A stretch of 15,588 bases of DNA, from contig JAISYY010000166.1 of the NCBI GenBank assembly GCA_031269635.1, forward strand, positions 1-15,588. Direction: 5' to 3'. Below, in pieces: positions 7,571 to 15,337 of this stretch. The notes below the pieces were generated by a model. That model was not told the origin of the DNA, did not search any database, and worked only from the letters and a program-made list of their open reading frames with translations. The stretch's first letter is position 1, and each line of letters starts with the position of its first letter. The position numbers and the translations under genes are program-made. The stretch is from Tannerella sp. GTDB taxonomy: Bacteria > Bacteroidota > Bacteroidia > Bacteroidales > Tannerellaceae.

Positions 7571-7592
7571 ATATTTTGAGGAATATTTTGAG
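7571..7592 (+). repeat. Direct repeat ATATTTTGAG, two copies 12 bp apart
   Basis: The identical decamer occurs at 7571-7580 and 7583-7592, roughly one helical turn apart, and a third partial copy (ATATTTG) follows. The phasing is like paired binding sites, but the AT-rich sequence could also repeat by chance. Confidence 0.4.
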
Positions 7593-7631
7593 ATATTTGC
7601 CAATCAATCTATTTCGTAGGGGCGAATCGAT

Positions 7632-7674
7632 AAATAACCGTAAAGAAAGTTAACCTATTTGGCGGTTATTTTTT
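7632..7674 (+). terminator. Probable terminator downstream of the antiporter
   Basis: AAATAACCG (7632-7640) pairs perfectly with CGGTTATTT (7663-7671), and a run of six T (7669-7674) follows. The 22-base loop is long for an intrinsic terminator and could refold internally (AACC/GGTT). It is about 180 bases past the antiporter stop. Confidence 0.5.
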
Positions 7675-7699
7675 GTCTGACTACTTTTACAGCGTCTTA

Positions 7700-7969
7700 A
7701 TGATTACACAAATAAACAAATTGCCACAAATGGAAACATATAACGGATGCGGACCGGATTACTTTTTTCTGAAAAGTTCGAAACAAATAGCTATTAATAA
7801 GAATACGGGGTTCTTGAACAGGCAGGATTTTCTGCCCGTTTGCCGGAATGAGGTGGGTGTCGGGATGGAATCCGGACACGCGGTTCGCCGTTATGTCGCA
7901 CCGGAAACATTCGTTGTATTACTGAATAGTGAAGGAATGTTAAGGGGGGGGGGGGCGAATCATATATAA
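7700..7969 (+). CDS. Doubtful small ORF with YVAPE tail and G12 tract
   Basis: No family is recognised for the whole ORF (89 aa from ATG 7700). Only the end looks protein-like. From a nested ATG at 7865 it would encode a 34-residue peptide containing RRYVAPETFVVLLNSEGML. This resembles, from memory, the many short Bacteroidales peptides with a YxxPE motif followed by a hydrophobic strand and a Ser/Gly-rich tail. The final codons contain a run of 12 G (7944-7955), so the tail reads Gly-Gly-Gly and any slip would change it and remove the stop at 7967. A terminator hairpin begins five bases after the stop, which supports a transcript ending here. It may equally be non-coding or a gene remnant; the upstream half has no recognisable character. 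Confidence 0.3.
   Translation: MITQINKLPQMETYNGCGPDYFFLKSSKQIAINKNTGFLNRQDFLPVCRNEVGVGMESGHAVRRYVAPETFVVLLNSEGMLRGGGANHI
7944..7955 (+). repeat. Homopolymeric run of 12 G
   Basis: Twelve consecutive G (AA-G12-CGAATC) sit in an otherwise AT-rich intergenic stretch. Runs of this length slip during replication and are typical phase-variation sites; they are also prone to sequencing length error. It is near the 3' end of a doubtful small ORF. Confidence 0.9.
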
Positions 7970-7974
7970 ATGTG

Positions 7975-8018
7975 AAAAACAATGTTTGTTGCCGTCAGGT
8001 AACAAACGTATGTTTTTT
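7975..8018 (+). terminator. Terminator hairpin 1 upstream of susC
   Basis: AAAAACA plus ATGTTTGTT (7975-7990) pairs with AACAAACGT and TGTTTTT (8001-8017), about 16 pairs with one bulged A and one G-U pair. The loop is GCCGTCAGGT. The stem runs into six T on the + strand, and the matching A run on the left would give a U run on the other strand, so it may work in both directions. Confidence 0.6.
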
Positions 8019-8031
8019 CGGAATCCATAAA

Positions 8032-8068
8032 AGCTACTCGACGTACAGGACGTCGGGTGGCTTTTTTT
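8032..8068 (+). terminator. Terminator hairpin 2 upstream of susC
   Basis: AGCTACTCGACGT (8032-8044) pairs over all 13 positions (two G-U) with ACGTCGGGTGGCT (8050-8062) around a 5-base loop. Seven T (8062-8068) follow. This is a strong intrinsic terminator signature for + strand transcription, 87 bases before the susC ATG. Confidence 0.85.
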
Positions 8069-8155
8069 ATGCCTGTTCCGCAGGGCGTGATCTATTGAGA
8101 TGAGTGATATTTAACTAAATAACAACATTTTATTATTAACTAAGTAAAATTGACT

Positions 8156-11100
8156 ATGAAAGTAAAAAAAATTTTTGCTAATGAATGGCTTCAATGCTTG
8201 CAGAAAGCGAGGCTGTTATGTGTGTGCCTGTTGCTGGCGCCTGCGTTTATCGCGATGCAGGCCGACAACGGGATGACGTCCGGCCAATCCGTGCTTCAAC
8301 AGGACGGAATCATCGGATATGTGTATGACGAGGTCGGCGAGCCGATCGTGGGAGCGAATGTAATCGTGAAGGGAGTGACCGGAATGGGTACCGTGACCGA
8401 TATTGACGGGAAGTTCACGCTCAGTGTCGCCGCCGGTACCGAACTGGAAATTTCCTATATCGGCTATCAGACGCAAACGGTGAAAGCCGCCAACAACCTG
8501 AGGGTTGCGTTGACGGAAGACACCAAAGCGCTGGAAGAAATAGTGGTAGTGGGTTACGGTACGCAACGGCGTTCCGACATTACCAGTTCGATTGTGTCGG
8601 TGGGGCCGAAGGATTTTATCCAGCAGCAGTCCTTCCGTGCAACAGATGCGCTACGTGGGCGCGTGGCCGGTGTGCAAGTGACCAACACCGGCGGCGACCC
8701 GTTTGCCTCCGTTAAAATCCGTATCCGCGGTACAAACTCCATCAACAAGGGGAATGATCCCCTGTTTGTGACGAACGGCGTGGTGGGCGGCGGAATGCCT
8801 GCGGTGGAAGACATTGAGTCGATTCAGGTACTGAAGGATGCTTCGGCGACGGCCCTCTACGGGTCGCGCGGTGCCAACGGGGTTATCCTGGTTACGACCA
8901 AAAAGGGTGTTGCCGGCAAAACGAAAATTACGCTTGACACGTACGGCGTGCTGCAAACGCCTGCCAAACTCTATGACAAGTTGGACGCGGCCTCTTTTGC
9001 CGAAGCCTATAACTATACGTTTAACAGCAGCCATTTCTCTAATGCCGCCATTGCCGAATGGCGCGAGAAGGGCGGCCCGGACTGGCAGGAAGAAGTGTTG
9101 CAGAATGCCTGGTTGCAGAAGTATCGTTTGAATGTCAGCGGCGGGACGGAGAAAATGCGTTTTTATACCACCGTGAGCTATTCGAAAAACGAAGCCATGA
9201 TCCGATACAGAGATTCCGACGGAATCGGTTTCAGTAGCCGTCTGGACGCCGAACTTTTCAAGAACGTGAAGCTGGAATGGAACGCAGGCATCAGCCGTGG
9301 AAAGAGCCGCAACGATAACGACGCCCTCCGGGGCGGTGCCGGTTCGCTCCTTTTCGGCGCCATCATCAATGCACCCGTCGCCAAGCTCGTCAATGAGGAC
9401 GGTAGCTATGTCGTCCTGCCCGAATACGGCCCCAATGAAAACAACTTTATGGCCGAACTGCACGAAATGAATCAGTGGAGCCAGTCTATCGGCGGATCGT
9501 CCAATATGGCGCTGAATTGGGAGGAAATTATTCCGGGACTGAGCGCACAGTACCGCCTGAATGTAAGTTACAGCGCCAGTCGAGGCCATGACTTCAGAAC
9601 CCTGAAATACCGTCTGGGTAGCGAACCGAGAGCCTATGGCAGTAGTAGTGAAGGAATCTCCTACTTCCAGAACCTGCAGTTGAACTACAACAAAACGTTA
9701 GGAGAACACCGTATCGGACTGACCGCTGTAGTCGAGACCTATGAAGGCAAATCGGAAAGTTCCTCGTACAACAGTCGTGAATTTGCAACCGATGTACTCG
9801 GATACTGGGGGATGGGTATGGGTACTACACGGGAAATCGGCGTGGGTTATGGCAACGAGGCCATATTGTCCTACATCGGTCGTCTGAATTACAGTTACGG
9901 AGGCGGCCGGTATGCCATGACCGCCACTTGGCGCCGCGACGGTTCCTCGAAATTTATTGATGCCAACAAGTGGGGTTCTTTCCCCTCCGTTTCTGCCGGA
10001 TGGCGTGTCTCGGAAGAAGAATTCATGAAGAATCTGGGCATTTTCTACAACCTGAATCTGCGTGCCAGCTACGGTATTTCCGGTTCGCAGGCCGTAGACC
10101 AGTATCAGACCGTTTCGCAACTCGCCGGTGGTGACGTCTATTTTGATTCGTCTATTTCGGTTCCCAGCTATATTCCGAAAGTGATCAACACCAATTTGAA
10201 GTGGGAAACCACCGCCCAGACGGACATCGGTTTGGATTTCGGCATACTGCGCAACCGGCTGAGCGGTACGCTGGAGTATTACAACAAGAATACCCGCGAT
10301 CTGCTGATGCTGGAAAAATTGCCGGGTTACCTGGGCGGCGAAGAGGTCTGGCGTAACAGGGGACAGGTGAACAACAAAGGCGTGGAGTTTTCACTCAGTT
10401 ACCTGCCGATCGCCACCAAAGACCTTACCTGGGAAATCAGCGGCAACCTGGCCAAAAATGTCAATAAAGTAGTGGATTTGGGACAGGAAACGCCTATTTA
10501 CTTCAAAAAGGCAGTCGGTAACGGCGACGGGCTGGATCTGGATCAGATCAGCGTCCTGATGAACGGTTACAGCATGGGTTCGATTTACGGCTACAAGATT
10601 CTTGGCGTATGGAAAGAGAGCGAAGCGGCCGAAGCAGCGAAGATCGGCGCGGCGCCGGGCGACTACAAATTTGCCGATATCGGCGGTAAAGCGGATGAAA
10701 CCGGTCGCGTGTATCAGTGGTATGAAGACGGGTTTGCCGGTGACGGAAAAATCGACACCAACGACCGTACCGTCATCGGATGCGGAACGCCCGACTTTAT
10801 CTGGGGTCTGAATACGTCCGTTACGTGGAAGAAATTCGATGCCAACCTGATGATGCAGGGCGTACAGGGTGCGCAGATGTTGAACGTGGTCTATGCCGCC
10901 GCTTCGTCGGCCAAACAGGGACGGTCGTCCACCATTACGCTGGCCGAAGCATGGGTCAATTCATACGCGCCGGGGGTGGATAATCCCACCTTTGCCAATC
11001 CGCAGAGTAACTATACACTGAACAAGGCCATCAATACAAGCCGGTGGCTGCAGGATGCCAGTTTTGCCCGGATACGGAACCTGAGTATCGGGTACACATT

Positions 11101-11293
11101 CGACCGCAACCAGCTCAAGTATGGCGCTCTCCGTATCTATGTCAGCGCACAGAACCTGCTGACGCTGACCAAATACAGGGGATTGGATCCGGAAGCGAGT
11201 TCTACGAAGGGCGAAGACAACGGTACAGGCGTGGACAGCGGCGCAAATCCCAGTCCGCGCAGTTTTACGTTTGGCGCTCAAATTACATTTTAA
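8156..11293 (+). CDS. SusC/RagA-family TonB-dependent outer-membrane transporter
   Basis: This is an outer-membrane beta-barrel that imports an oligomeric nutrient with energy from TonB. From ATG 8156 (1045 aa; a TTG six bases upstream is unlikely) it has a long-n-region signal peptide ending around MQA (about residue 36). A carboxypeptidase-regulatory-like domain follows (about 51-120: GYVYDEVGEPIVGANVIVKG, FTLSVAAGTELEISYIGYQ). A TonB-box-like segment EEIVVVGYGTQRRSDIT is next (127-143). The plug then has DALRGRVAGVQVTNTGG, RIRGTNSINKGNDPLFVTNGV and ASATALYGSRGANGVILVTT (229-248). The rest is the barrel, ending in Phe as outer-membrane proteins do. The usual VDGV of the SusC signature is TNGV here. 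SusD follows 44 bases later. No clear promoter was found between terminator 2 and the ATG. Substrate is unknown. Confidence 0.95.
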   Translation: MKVKKIFANEWLQCLQKARLLCVCLLLAPAFIAMQADNGMTSGQSVLQQDGIIGYVYDEVGEPIVGANVIVKGVTGMGTVTDIDGKFTLSVAAGTELEISYIGYQTQTVKAANNLRVALTEDTKALEEIVVVGYGTQRRSDITSSIVSVGPKDFIQQQSFRATDALRGRVAGVQVTNTGGDPFASVKIRIRGTNSINKGNDPLFVTNGVVGGGMPAVEDIESIQVLKDASATALYGSRGANGVILVTTKKGVAGKTKITLDTYGVLQTPAKLYDKLDAASFAEAYNYTFNSSHFSNAAIAEWREKGGPDWQEEVLQNAWLQKYRLNVSGGTEKMRFYTTVSYSKNEAMIRYRDSDGIGFSSRLDAELFKNVKLEWNAGISRGKSRNDNDALRGGAGSLLFGAIINAPVAKLVNEDGSYVVLPEYGPNENNFMAELHEMNQWSQSIGGSSNMALNWEEIIPGLSAQYRLNVSYSASRGHDFRTLKYRLGSEPRAYGSSSEGISYFQNLQLNYNKTLGEHRIGLTAVVETYEGKSESSSYNSREFATDVLGYWGMGMGTTREIGVGYGNEAILSYIGRLNYSYGGGRYAMTATWRRDGSSKFIDANKWGSFPSVSAGWRVSEEEFMKNLGIFYNLNLRASYGISGSQAVDQYQTVSQLAGGDVYFDSSISVPSYIPKVINTNLKWETTAQTDIGLDFGILRNRLSGTLEYYNKNTRDLLMLEKLPGYLGGEEVWRNRGQVNNKGVEFSLSYLPIATKDLTWEISGNLAKNVNKVVDLGQETPIYFKKAVGNGDGLDLDQISVLMNGYSMGSIYGYKILGVWKESEAAEAAKIGAAPGDYKFADIGGKADETGRVYQWYEDGFAGDGKIDTNDRTVIGCGTPDFIWGLNTSVTWKKFDANLMMQGVQGAQMLNVVYAAASSAKQGRSSTITLAEAWVNSYAPGVDNPTFANPQSNYTLNKAINTSRWLQDASFARIRNLSIGYTFDRNQLKYGALRIYVSAQNLLTLTKYRGLDPEASSTKGEDNGTGVDSGANPSPRSFTFGAQITF

Positions 11294-11324
11294 TCACCTG
11301 AATACATTTTTAATCACTTGAATA
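11285..11324 (+). repeat. 20-bp tandem direct repeat across the susC stop
   Basis: ACATTTTAATCACCTGAATA (11285-11304) is repeated with one extra T and one C-to-T change at 11304-11324. The first copy contains the last susC codons and its TAA; the second lies in the spacer before susD. It looks like a short local duplication that lengthened the gap. Confidence 0.85.
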
Positions 11325-11337
11325 AATAAATTAGATT

Positions 11338-13233
11338 ATGAAAAAAATAATAAAGAGTTTATTGATAATGATGGTAGCAACAGGTATGTTTTCGTGTTCG
11401 GATTTCCTGCAGGAATCACCTAAAACGCAACTGTCGCCCGACAAGACTTTTTCATCCGCACAGGCGCTGAAACTGCTGGCGACCGGATTGTACACACAGT
11501 ATTCTGATGTTTATACAAGCAATCCGGATAACATATTCCTGATGTGTCTGCCTGCGGACGATATCTGTTCCGACCGCAGTGAATGGGATTGGGAACAGTC
11601 GGACGTGTTTACCCAGAGCGACGGTATCAGCCGTTTGGAAGGTGAAACATGGGAGCAACCTTTTAAAGGTATTGCTGCAGCCAATCAGATCATTGAAGGG
11701 TATGAAACCGTGCCGGTGAACAACGAAGCCGATCAGGCACTGGTAAACAACATCGCCGGCCAGGCGTTTTTCCAGCGCGGCCACTGGCTGCTCTTCATGA
11801 GCCGCTTCTGGGGAGGCATCCCGATGCCGCTGGTAAACGACGGGACCATCCTGCCGAAAAGCGACGTCAGCACCATTTTTGACCAGGGCGTCGAAGACCT
11901 GCTGAAAGCCGAGGAACTGCTTCCGTGGGAACACAGTGAAGGCGACTGGATATCAAGCGACGGCTTCAGTATGACACCGCTCAAGTTTGCTGCCAAGGCA
12001 TGGCTGGCGCAGGCGTATCTGCAGTCCACCGGCTGGCCGCTGAAACGGACGGAAAACTATGCCAAAGCCGCCCTGAAAGCCAAAGAAGTCATCGACTGGG
12101 CGAATGCTCATCCAAACGTACTGGGTCTGATGCCCATTGACCAGCTCTGGAGCGGACAGGGATTCTGGGACAAAGAATGTGTATGGGGCATGGGACATAC
12201 GATTAGTGGTAATTATACCATGCGCTGTTCGCTGGGTGAGACCCCGGATGAAGAAGTATCCGGTACGGGCTGGGCAACCAATCTGGCCGAACTCTATTTC
12301 TACGATCATTTCCCCGAAGGTAAGCGCAAGGAAATCACTTTCCGCACGACGATCTGGATTGAACCCGGTACGGACGCCCTCAAGGCCGAACTGGCCACAT
12401 TCCAAGCTACGCTGAGCAAGGCGCCCGGCGGATCGTTCGGTCCCGACTGGCCCGTACGCCGTTGGAACGGCCTCGACAACAAAAGCACTCCCAACCAGTG
12501 CGTGTACACGTGGCAGAATTTCAATCCCGATACGGACCTGGCGGCAGGCAAATTCTTCTGGGACGAGCGTTACCGCCGCTGGAACGTGCAGGTGACGTGG
12601 GACGATTATATCAAAAATCCCGAATCCAGAAGGCATCCGTACTATGCCAAAGGTTATTTCGATGATCAGATCGACAATACATACGTGCCGAGCGACCGGA
12701 AATACAATGCCGACGGTACGATTCAGGCCTGGGGCTGGGAAACACGTTCGCTCGACTCCGAATACTGGCGCTCGGGCAAGCTCCAGCGCTGGATGCGGTA
12801 CGCCGAAGTGCTGCTGATTTACGCTGAAGCCCAGGCTATGGCACACGGCCTTGACCAGAGCTGCATTGATGCACTCAATCAGGTACGCGCCCGCGCCGAA
12901 GAAACGCGCGGACTGGCCAAGTTGGGTGATTACGCTTCGGCGCAGGATTTCCAGAAAGCCATATTCGACGAGCGCGGCTGGGAGTTTGCCGGCTTGGAGT
13001 TCGGACAGCGCTGGGCGGATTTGCTGCGTTTTGAGAAGGCAAAGGAAATGAATTCTTTCCGCGCTTCCATGGGCAACTGGCCTGACGGCAGAGCGAAGGA
13101 GAAGACCATCAATCCCGAATTTTTCTCCAACGAGAAGAAATTCTATTACCTCATGATACCGGTTTCCGAGAAAGCCCGGACGGGCATGAGGGATCACGAC
13201 GCTTCGATAGACCCCATTGTTCCGCAACAGTGA
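11338..13233 (+). CDS. SusD/RagB-family outer-membrane nutrient-binding lipoprotein
   Basis: This is a surface lipoprotein that caps the SusC barrel and captures substrate. The 631-aa protein begins with a lipoprotein signal (MKKIIKSLLIMMVATGMFSC, lipidated Cys20). The N-terminal SusD-like region DFLQESPKTQLSPDKTFSS and GLYTQY pattern is clear, as is the C-terminal RagB/SusD block: RYAEVLLIYAEAQA, ALNQVRARA, and IFDERGWEFAGLEFGQRWADLLR. Tetratricopeptide-like helices expected between these are consistent with AKAWLAQAYL and AKAALKAKEVI. It is somewhat longer than many SusD proteins (about 500-600 aa) and Trp-rich, suggesting an aromatic binding platform. It sits 44 bases after susC and 46 bases before the preferred start of the LamG lipoprotein gene. 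Substrate cannot be assigned. Confidence 0.95.
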   Translation: MKKIIKSLLIMMVATGMFSCSDFLQESPKTQLSPDKTFSSAQALKLLATGLYTQYSDVYTSNPDNIFLMCLPADDICSDRSEWDWEQSDVFTQSDGISRLEGETWEQPFKGIAAANQIIEGYETVPVNNEADQALVNNIAGQAFFQRGHWLLFMSRFWGGIPMPLVNDGTILPKSDVSTIFDQGVEDLLKAEELLPWEHSEGDWISSDGFSMTPLKFAAKAWLAQAYLQSTGWPLKRTENYAKAALKAKEVIDWANAHPNVLGLMPIDQLWSGQGFWDKECVWGMGHTISGNYTMRCSLGETPDEEVSGTGWATNLAELYFYDHFPEGKRKEITFRTTIWIEPGTDALKAELATFQATLSKAPGGSFGPDWPVRRWNGLDNKSTPNQCVYTWQNFNPDTDLAAGKFFWDERYRRWNVQVTWDDYIKNPESRRHPYYAKGYFDDQIDNTYVPSDRKYNADGTIQAWGWETRSLDSEYWRSGKLQRWMRYAEVLLIYAEAQAMAHGLDQSCIDALNQVRARAEETRGLAKLGDYASAQDFQKAIFDERGWEFAGLEFGQRWADLLRFEKAKEMNSFRASMGNWPDGRAKEKTINPEFFSNEKKFYYLMIPVSEKARTGMRDHDASIDPIVPQQ

Positions 13234-13279
13234 CGGATGTTATAAATAACGATGTAGAATCTTATAAATGATAAAAGAT

Positions 13280-14971
13280 ATGAGTAAATTTTTGAAAATT
13301 CCGATGGTATTTATACTGTCATGCCTCGTATTTGCATGCGAGGAAACGTATGAACGGACCGTATTACCGGTCGATATAGCCGGCGAACTGACGCAGGATG
13401 TGCCGGTGGAGGGCGGAACGTATTACCTGACGTTGACGTATGCAGGCGAAGTGACGGTGAAATCCGCCGAATCGTGGTGTACGGCCGAATATCTGGCAGG
13501 TACGGCGACGAACAACATTAAAATCACGGTAGCGTCTAATGCGGAGGCGCCGGAAGGCGGACTCGGTACGAAAAAGCGTTCGGCGCAGGTTTCCATCCTG
13601 ACGTTCAGTAACCCGACAATCAACATTCAGATGAACCAGGCCGGCCTGGCTCCGCCGGTAGTATTGGACAAGCCGCAGATTGTGGGCAATTGGCAGTTCG
13701 GAAATCCGGCGAATTTCGGTAAAGCCTCTACCGGCGCTGACCTGGAACTCAAGGGCAACAGTTTCTTTGAGGTGGAGGGCATCAATGGCGCTACGGCCGT
13801 CGAAGTGGCCAAGGGAAGCTATTTCCTGGCCAAACACGGTATCGCAGCCAATGGCGGCGGAACGAAGGTGAATAATTATTCGATTATGATTGACTTCAAA
13901 CTGCCGAATGACAACCGCTACTGCTTCTATCAGACGAATCTGGATAATAATGATGATGTGGATTTCTTCCTGCGCAGTAATATGTATGAACTCGGCATCG
14001 GTGGCGTATATACCAATTTATCGGCCGACCCGATCAAGTCGGGCGTCTGGTACCGGCTGGTCGTATCGGCCCAGCTGGGCGAATCGCTGAAATACTACCT
14101 GAACGGCAAGGAAATCTATTCTCATGACGGCCAAGGCACGGCTGCTCTCGACAGCCGCCTGGCGCTTGACCCGGCCGGTGTGCTGCTGTTTGCCGACGAA
14201 GACGGTGAAGACGAGAACCTCTACGTGGCTCAGGTCACCATCTGGGATCAGCCGCTGGAAGCCGCCGACGTAGCCGCCCTGGGCGATGCGGGCAGCAATG
14301 ACTACCTTGTCTTCAAAGGCCCGCTGGTGGGTAAATGGCTGTTTGACGATCCGGAACACTTGGGCGCGGCCGAAGCGGGCAACGCTCTGATTCCGGTCGG
14401 CAACTCCATCTGGGAAGCCGAAGGTCCGAGCGAAAGCGATAAAGCCGTGTCAATCGGCGTGGGCAGCCATTTCCTGACGAAACACGGTATTGCAGCCAGC
14501 GGTGAAACGGCTTCGGGCGATCCCGCAACGAAGGTTAACGAATATACGCTGCTGATTGATTTCAAGGTAGCCTCAACGGGCCGTTATTATGCGTTCATGC
14601 AAACCGACCTGGCAAACGCAAGCGACGGAGAAATCTTCATCAACGGCGACGGTAAGATCGGAATCAGCGGCGGATATTACTCGGAGGCCGTTGTGCAGCC
14701 GGAAACGTGGTACCGCTGGGTTGTGACCGTCAAGAGTGGCGAGTTGTGGAAGCAGTATCTGGACGGTACGCTTCTGCACGATGCCGGCAACGGCGACGAC
14801 AAAATGAGTGTGGACAACCGTTTTGCCCTGGATCCGGCCGGCGTTTTGCTGTTTGGTGACGAAGACGGAGAAGACAACGAAATCTTCGTTGCCGCCACGG
14901 CCCTATGGAATAAGGTGCTGACTGCGGACGAAGTGGCTGCTCTCGGCAAGGTGAGCGCTCCGATACAGTAG
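13280..14971 (+). CDS. Surface lipoprotein: BACON domain plus two LamG-like domains
   Basis: This is probably the surface-binding protein of the uptake locus, in the usual SusE/SGBP position. From ATG 13280 (563 aa) the signal peptide MSKFLKIPMVFILSCLVFAC gives a lipidated Cys20; an ATG at 13268 adds four residues. Residues about 36-122 match a BACON domain (DVPVEGGTYYLTLTYAGEV, SWCTAEYL, KKRSAQVSILTFSN, IQMNQAG), known from glycan- and mucin-related Bacteroidetes proteins. Two concanavalin/LamG-like domains follow (about 133-336 and 348-557). Both contain FLxKHGIAA, TKVNxYxxxIDFK, WYRxVV, an LDPAGVLLF-x-DEDGED segment (acidic clusters at 306-311 and 527-532, possible calcium sites), and end in VAALG. 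No catalytic residues of a laminarinase-type enzyme are evident. Terminators follow, so it closes the operon. Binding to a sugar is an inference. Confidence 0.9.
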   Translation: MSKFLKIPMVFILSCLVFACEETYERTVLPVDIAGELTQDVPVEGGTYYLTLTYAGEVTVKSAESWCTAEYLAGTATNNIKITVASNAEAPEGGLGTKKRSAQVSILTFSNPTINIQMNQAGLAPPVVLDKPQIVGNWQFGNPANFGKASTGADLELKGNSFFEVEGINGATAVEVAKGSYFLAKHGIAANGGGTKVNNYSIMIDFKLPNDNRYCFYQTNLDNNDDVDFFLRSNMYELGIGGVYTNLSADPIKSGVWYRLVVSAQLGESLKYYLNGKEIYSHDGQGTAALDSRLALDPAGVLLFADEDGEDENLYVAQVTIWDQPLEAADVAALGDAGSNDYLVFKGPLVGKWLFDDPEHLGAAEAGNALIPVGNSIWEAEGPSESDKAVSIGVGSHFLTKHGIAASGETASGDPATKVNEYTLLIDFKVASTGRYYAFMQTDLANASDGEIFINGDGKIGISGGYYSEAVVQPETWYRWVVTVKSGELWKQYLDGTLLHDAGNGDDKMSVDNRFALDPAGVLLFGDEDGEDNEIFVAATALWNKVLTADEVAALGKVSAPIQ

Positions 14972-14972
14972 A

Positions 14973-14997
14973 AAAACACCGCCCCGGCGGAAGTTTT
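14973..14997 (+). terminator. Weak first hairpin after the LamG gene
   Basis: AAAAC (14973-14977) pairs with GTTTT (14993-14997) around a GC-rich inner stem CCGC/GCGG, with small internal loops. A short T run follows after GA. It may act in tandem with the much stronger hairpin at 15010. Confidence 0.35.
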
Positions 14998-15009
14998 GAT
15001 TTTAAGTGG

Positions 15010-15043
15010 AAAAGTCCCGGAAGAAACTTCCGGGACTTTTTTT
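15010..15043 (+). terminator. Strong terminator of the susC-susD-LamG operon
   Basis: AAAAGTCCCGGAAG (15010-15023) and CTTCCGGGACTTTT (15027-15040) form a perfect 14-bp stem with an AAA loop and seven T (15037-15043). The symmetrical A and T ends mean it could also terminate transcripts from the right. Confidence 0.93.
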
Positions 15044-15051
15044 ACTTATAC

Positions 15052-15232
15052 GGGTGAATTTGACTACGTCGATTTTCAATTGACTACGCCGCACTTCGTT
15101 TCAAATTGTCGCATTTCCAAATGTTCCCCGGAATATTGTCGACGATAATTTATTTACTGCAAACGGCAAACCGGTTGTCGAAATACCGAAATGCTACAAT
15201 TGAATGGAAAATCGACGTAGTCAAACTCACTC
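15052..15232. mobile_element. MITE-like 181-bp segment bounded by 26-bp inverted repeats
   Basis: The arms 15052-15077 and 15207-15232 match at 24 of 26 positions as inverted repeats, including a perfect 19-bp core (15059-15077 with 15207-15225, TTTGACTACGTCGATTTTC). A second, inner pair is present (TCAAATTGTCGCATTTC at 15101-15117 against the complement of 15188-15203, one mismatch and one indel). TTGACTACG also repeats directly at 15060 and 15081. There is no ORF inside. No target-site duplication could be recognised at the ends, so this may be a MITE, an insertion-sequence remnant, or another structured repeat. Confidence 0.5.
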
Positions 15233-15247
15233 CGCCGAACGGAGGAA

Positions 15248-15278
15248 TTGCTCAGTACAAAAACATTTTTTATCTTTG
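15248..15278 (+). promoter_or_regulatory. Bacteroides-type promoter for the phosphoesterase gene
   Basis: A -33 TTG (15248-15250) is followed after 20 bases by TATCTTTG (15271-15278), an exact TAnnTTTG -7 element. The start site would be near 15285, giving a leader of about 50 bases to the ATG at 15338. It lies just outside the inverted-repeat segment. Confidence 0.7.
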
Positions 15279-15337
15279 CATGTAAAAAATAATTTTGAGT
15301 ATTTAATGAAACAGGAAACTTTAATCATTTATCAAAG

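Noticed and set aside
8003..8010. Minus-strand -7 box (TACGTTTG on the reverse strand)
   Set aside because: The octamer fits the consensus, but no -33 TTG is present at the right distance and it lies inside a terminator stem; no minus-strand gene follows.
8092..8150. Promoter for susC between terminator 2 and the ATG
   Set aside because: A TTG at 8095-8097 exists, but no TAnnTTTG element follows at 19-21 bases; only AT-rich TTAACTAA repeats are seen.
11953..13227. 424-codon minus-strand open frame opposite susD
   Set aside because: No motif is recognised, and the sense strand carries all SusD hallmarks. It is a codon-bias shadow.
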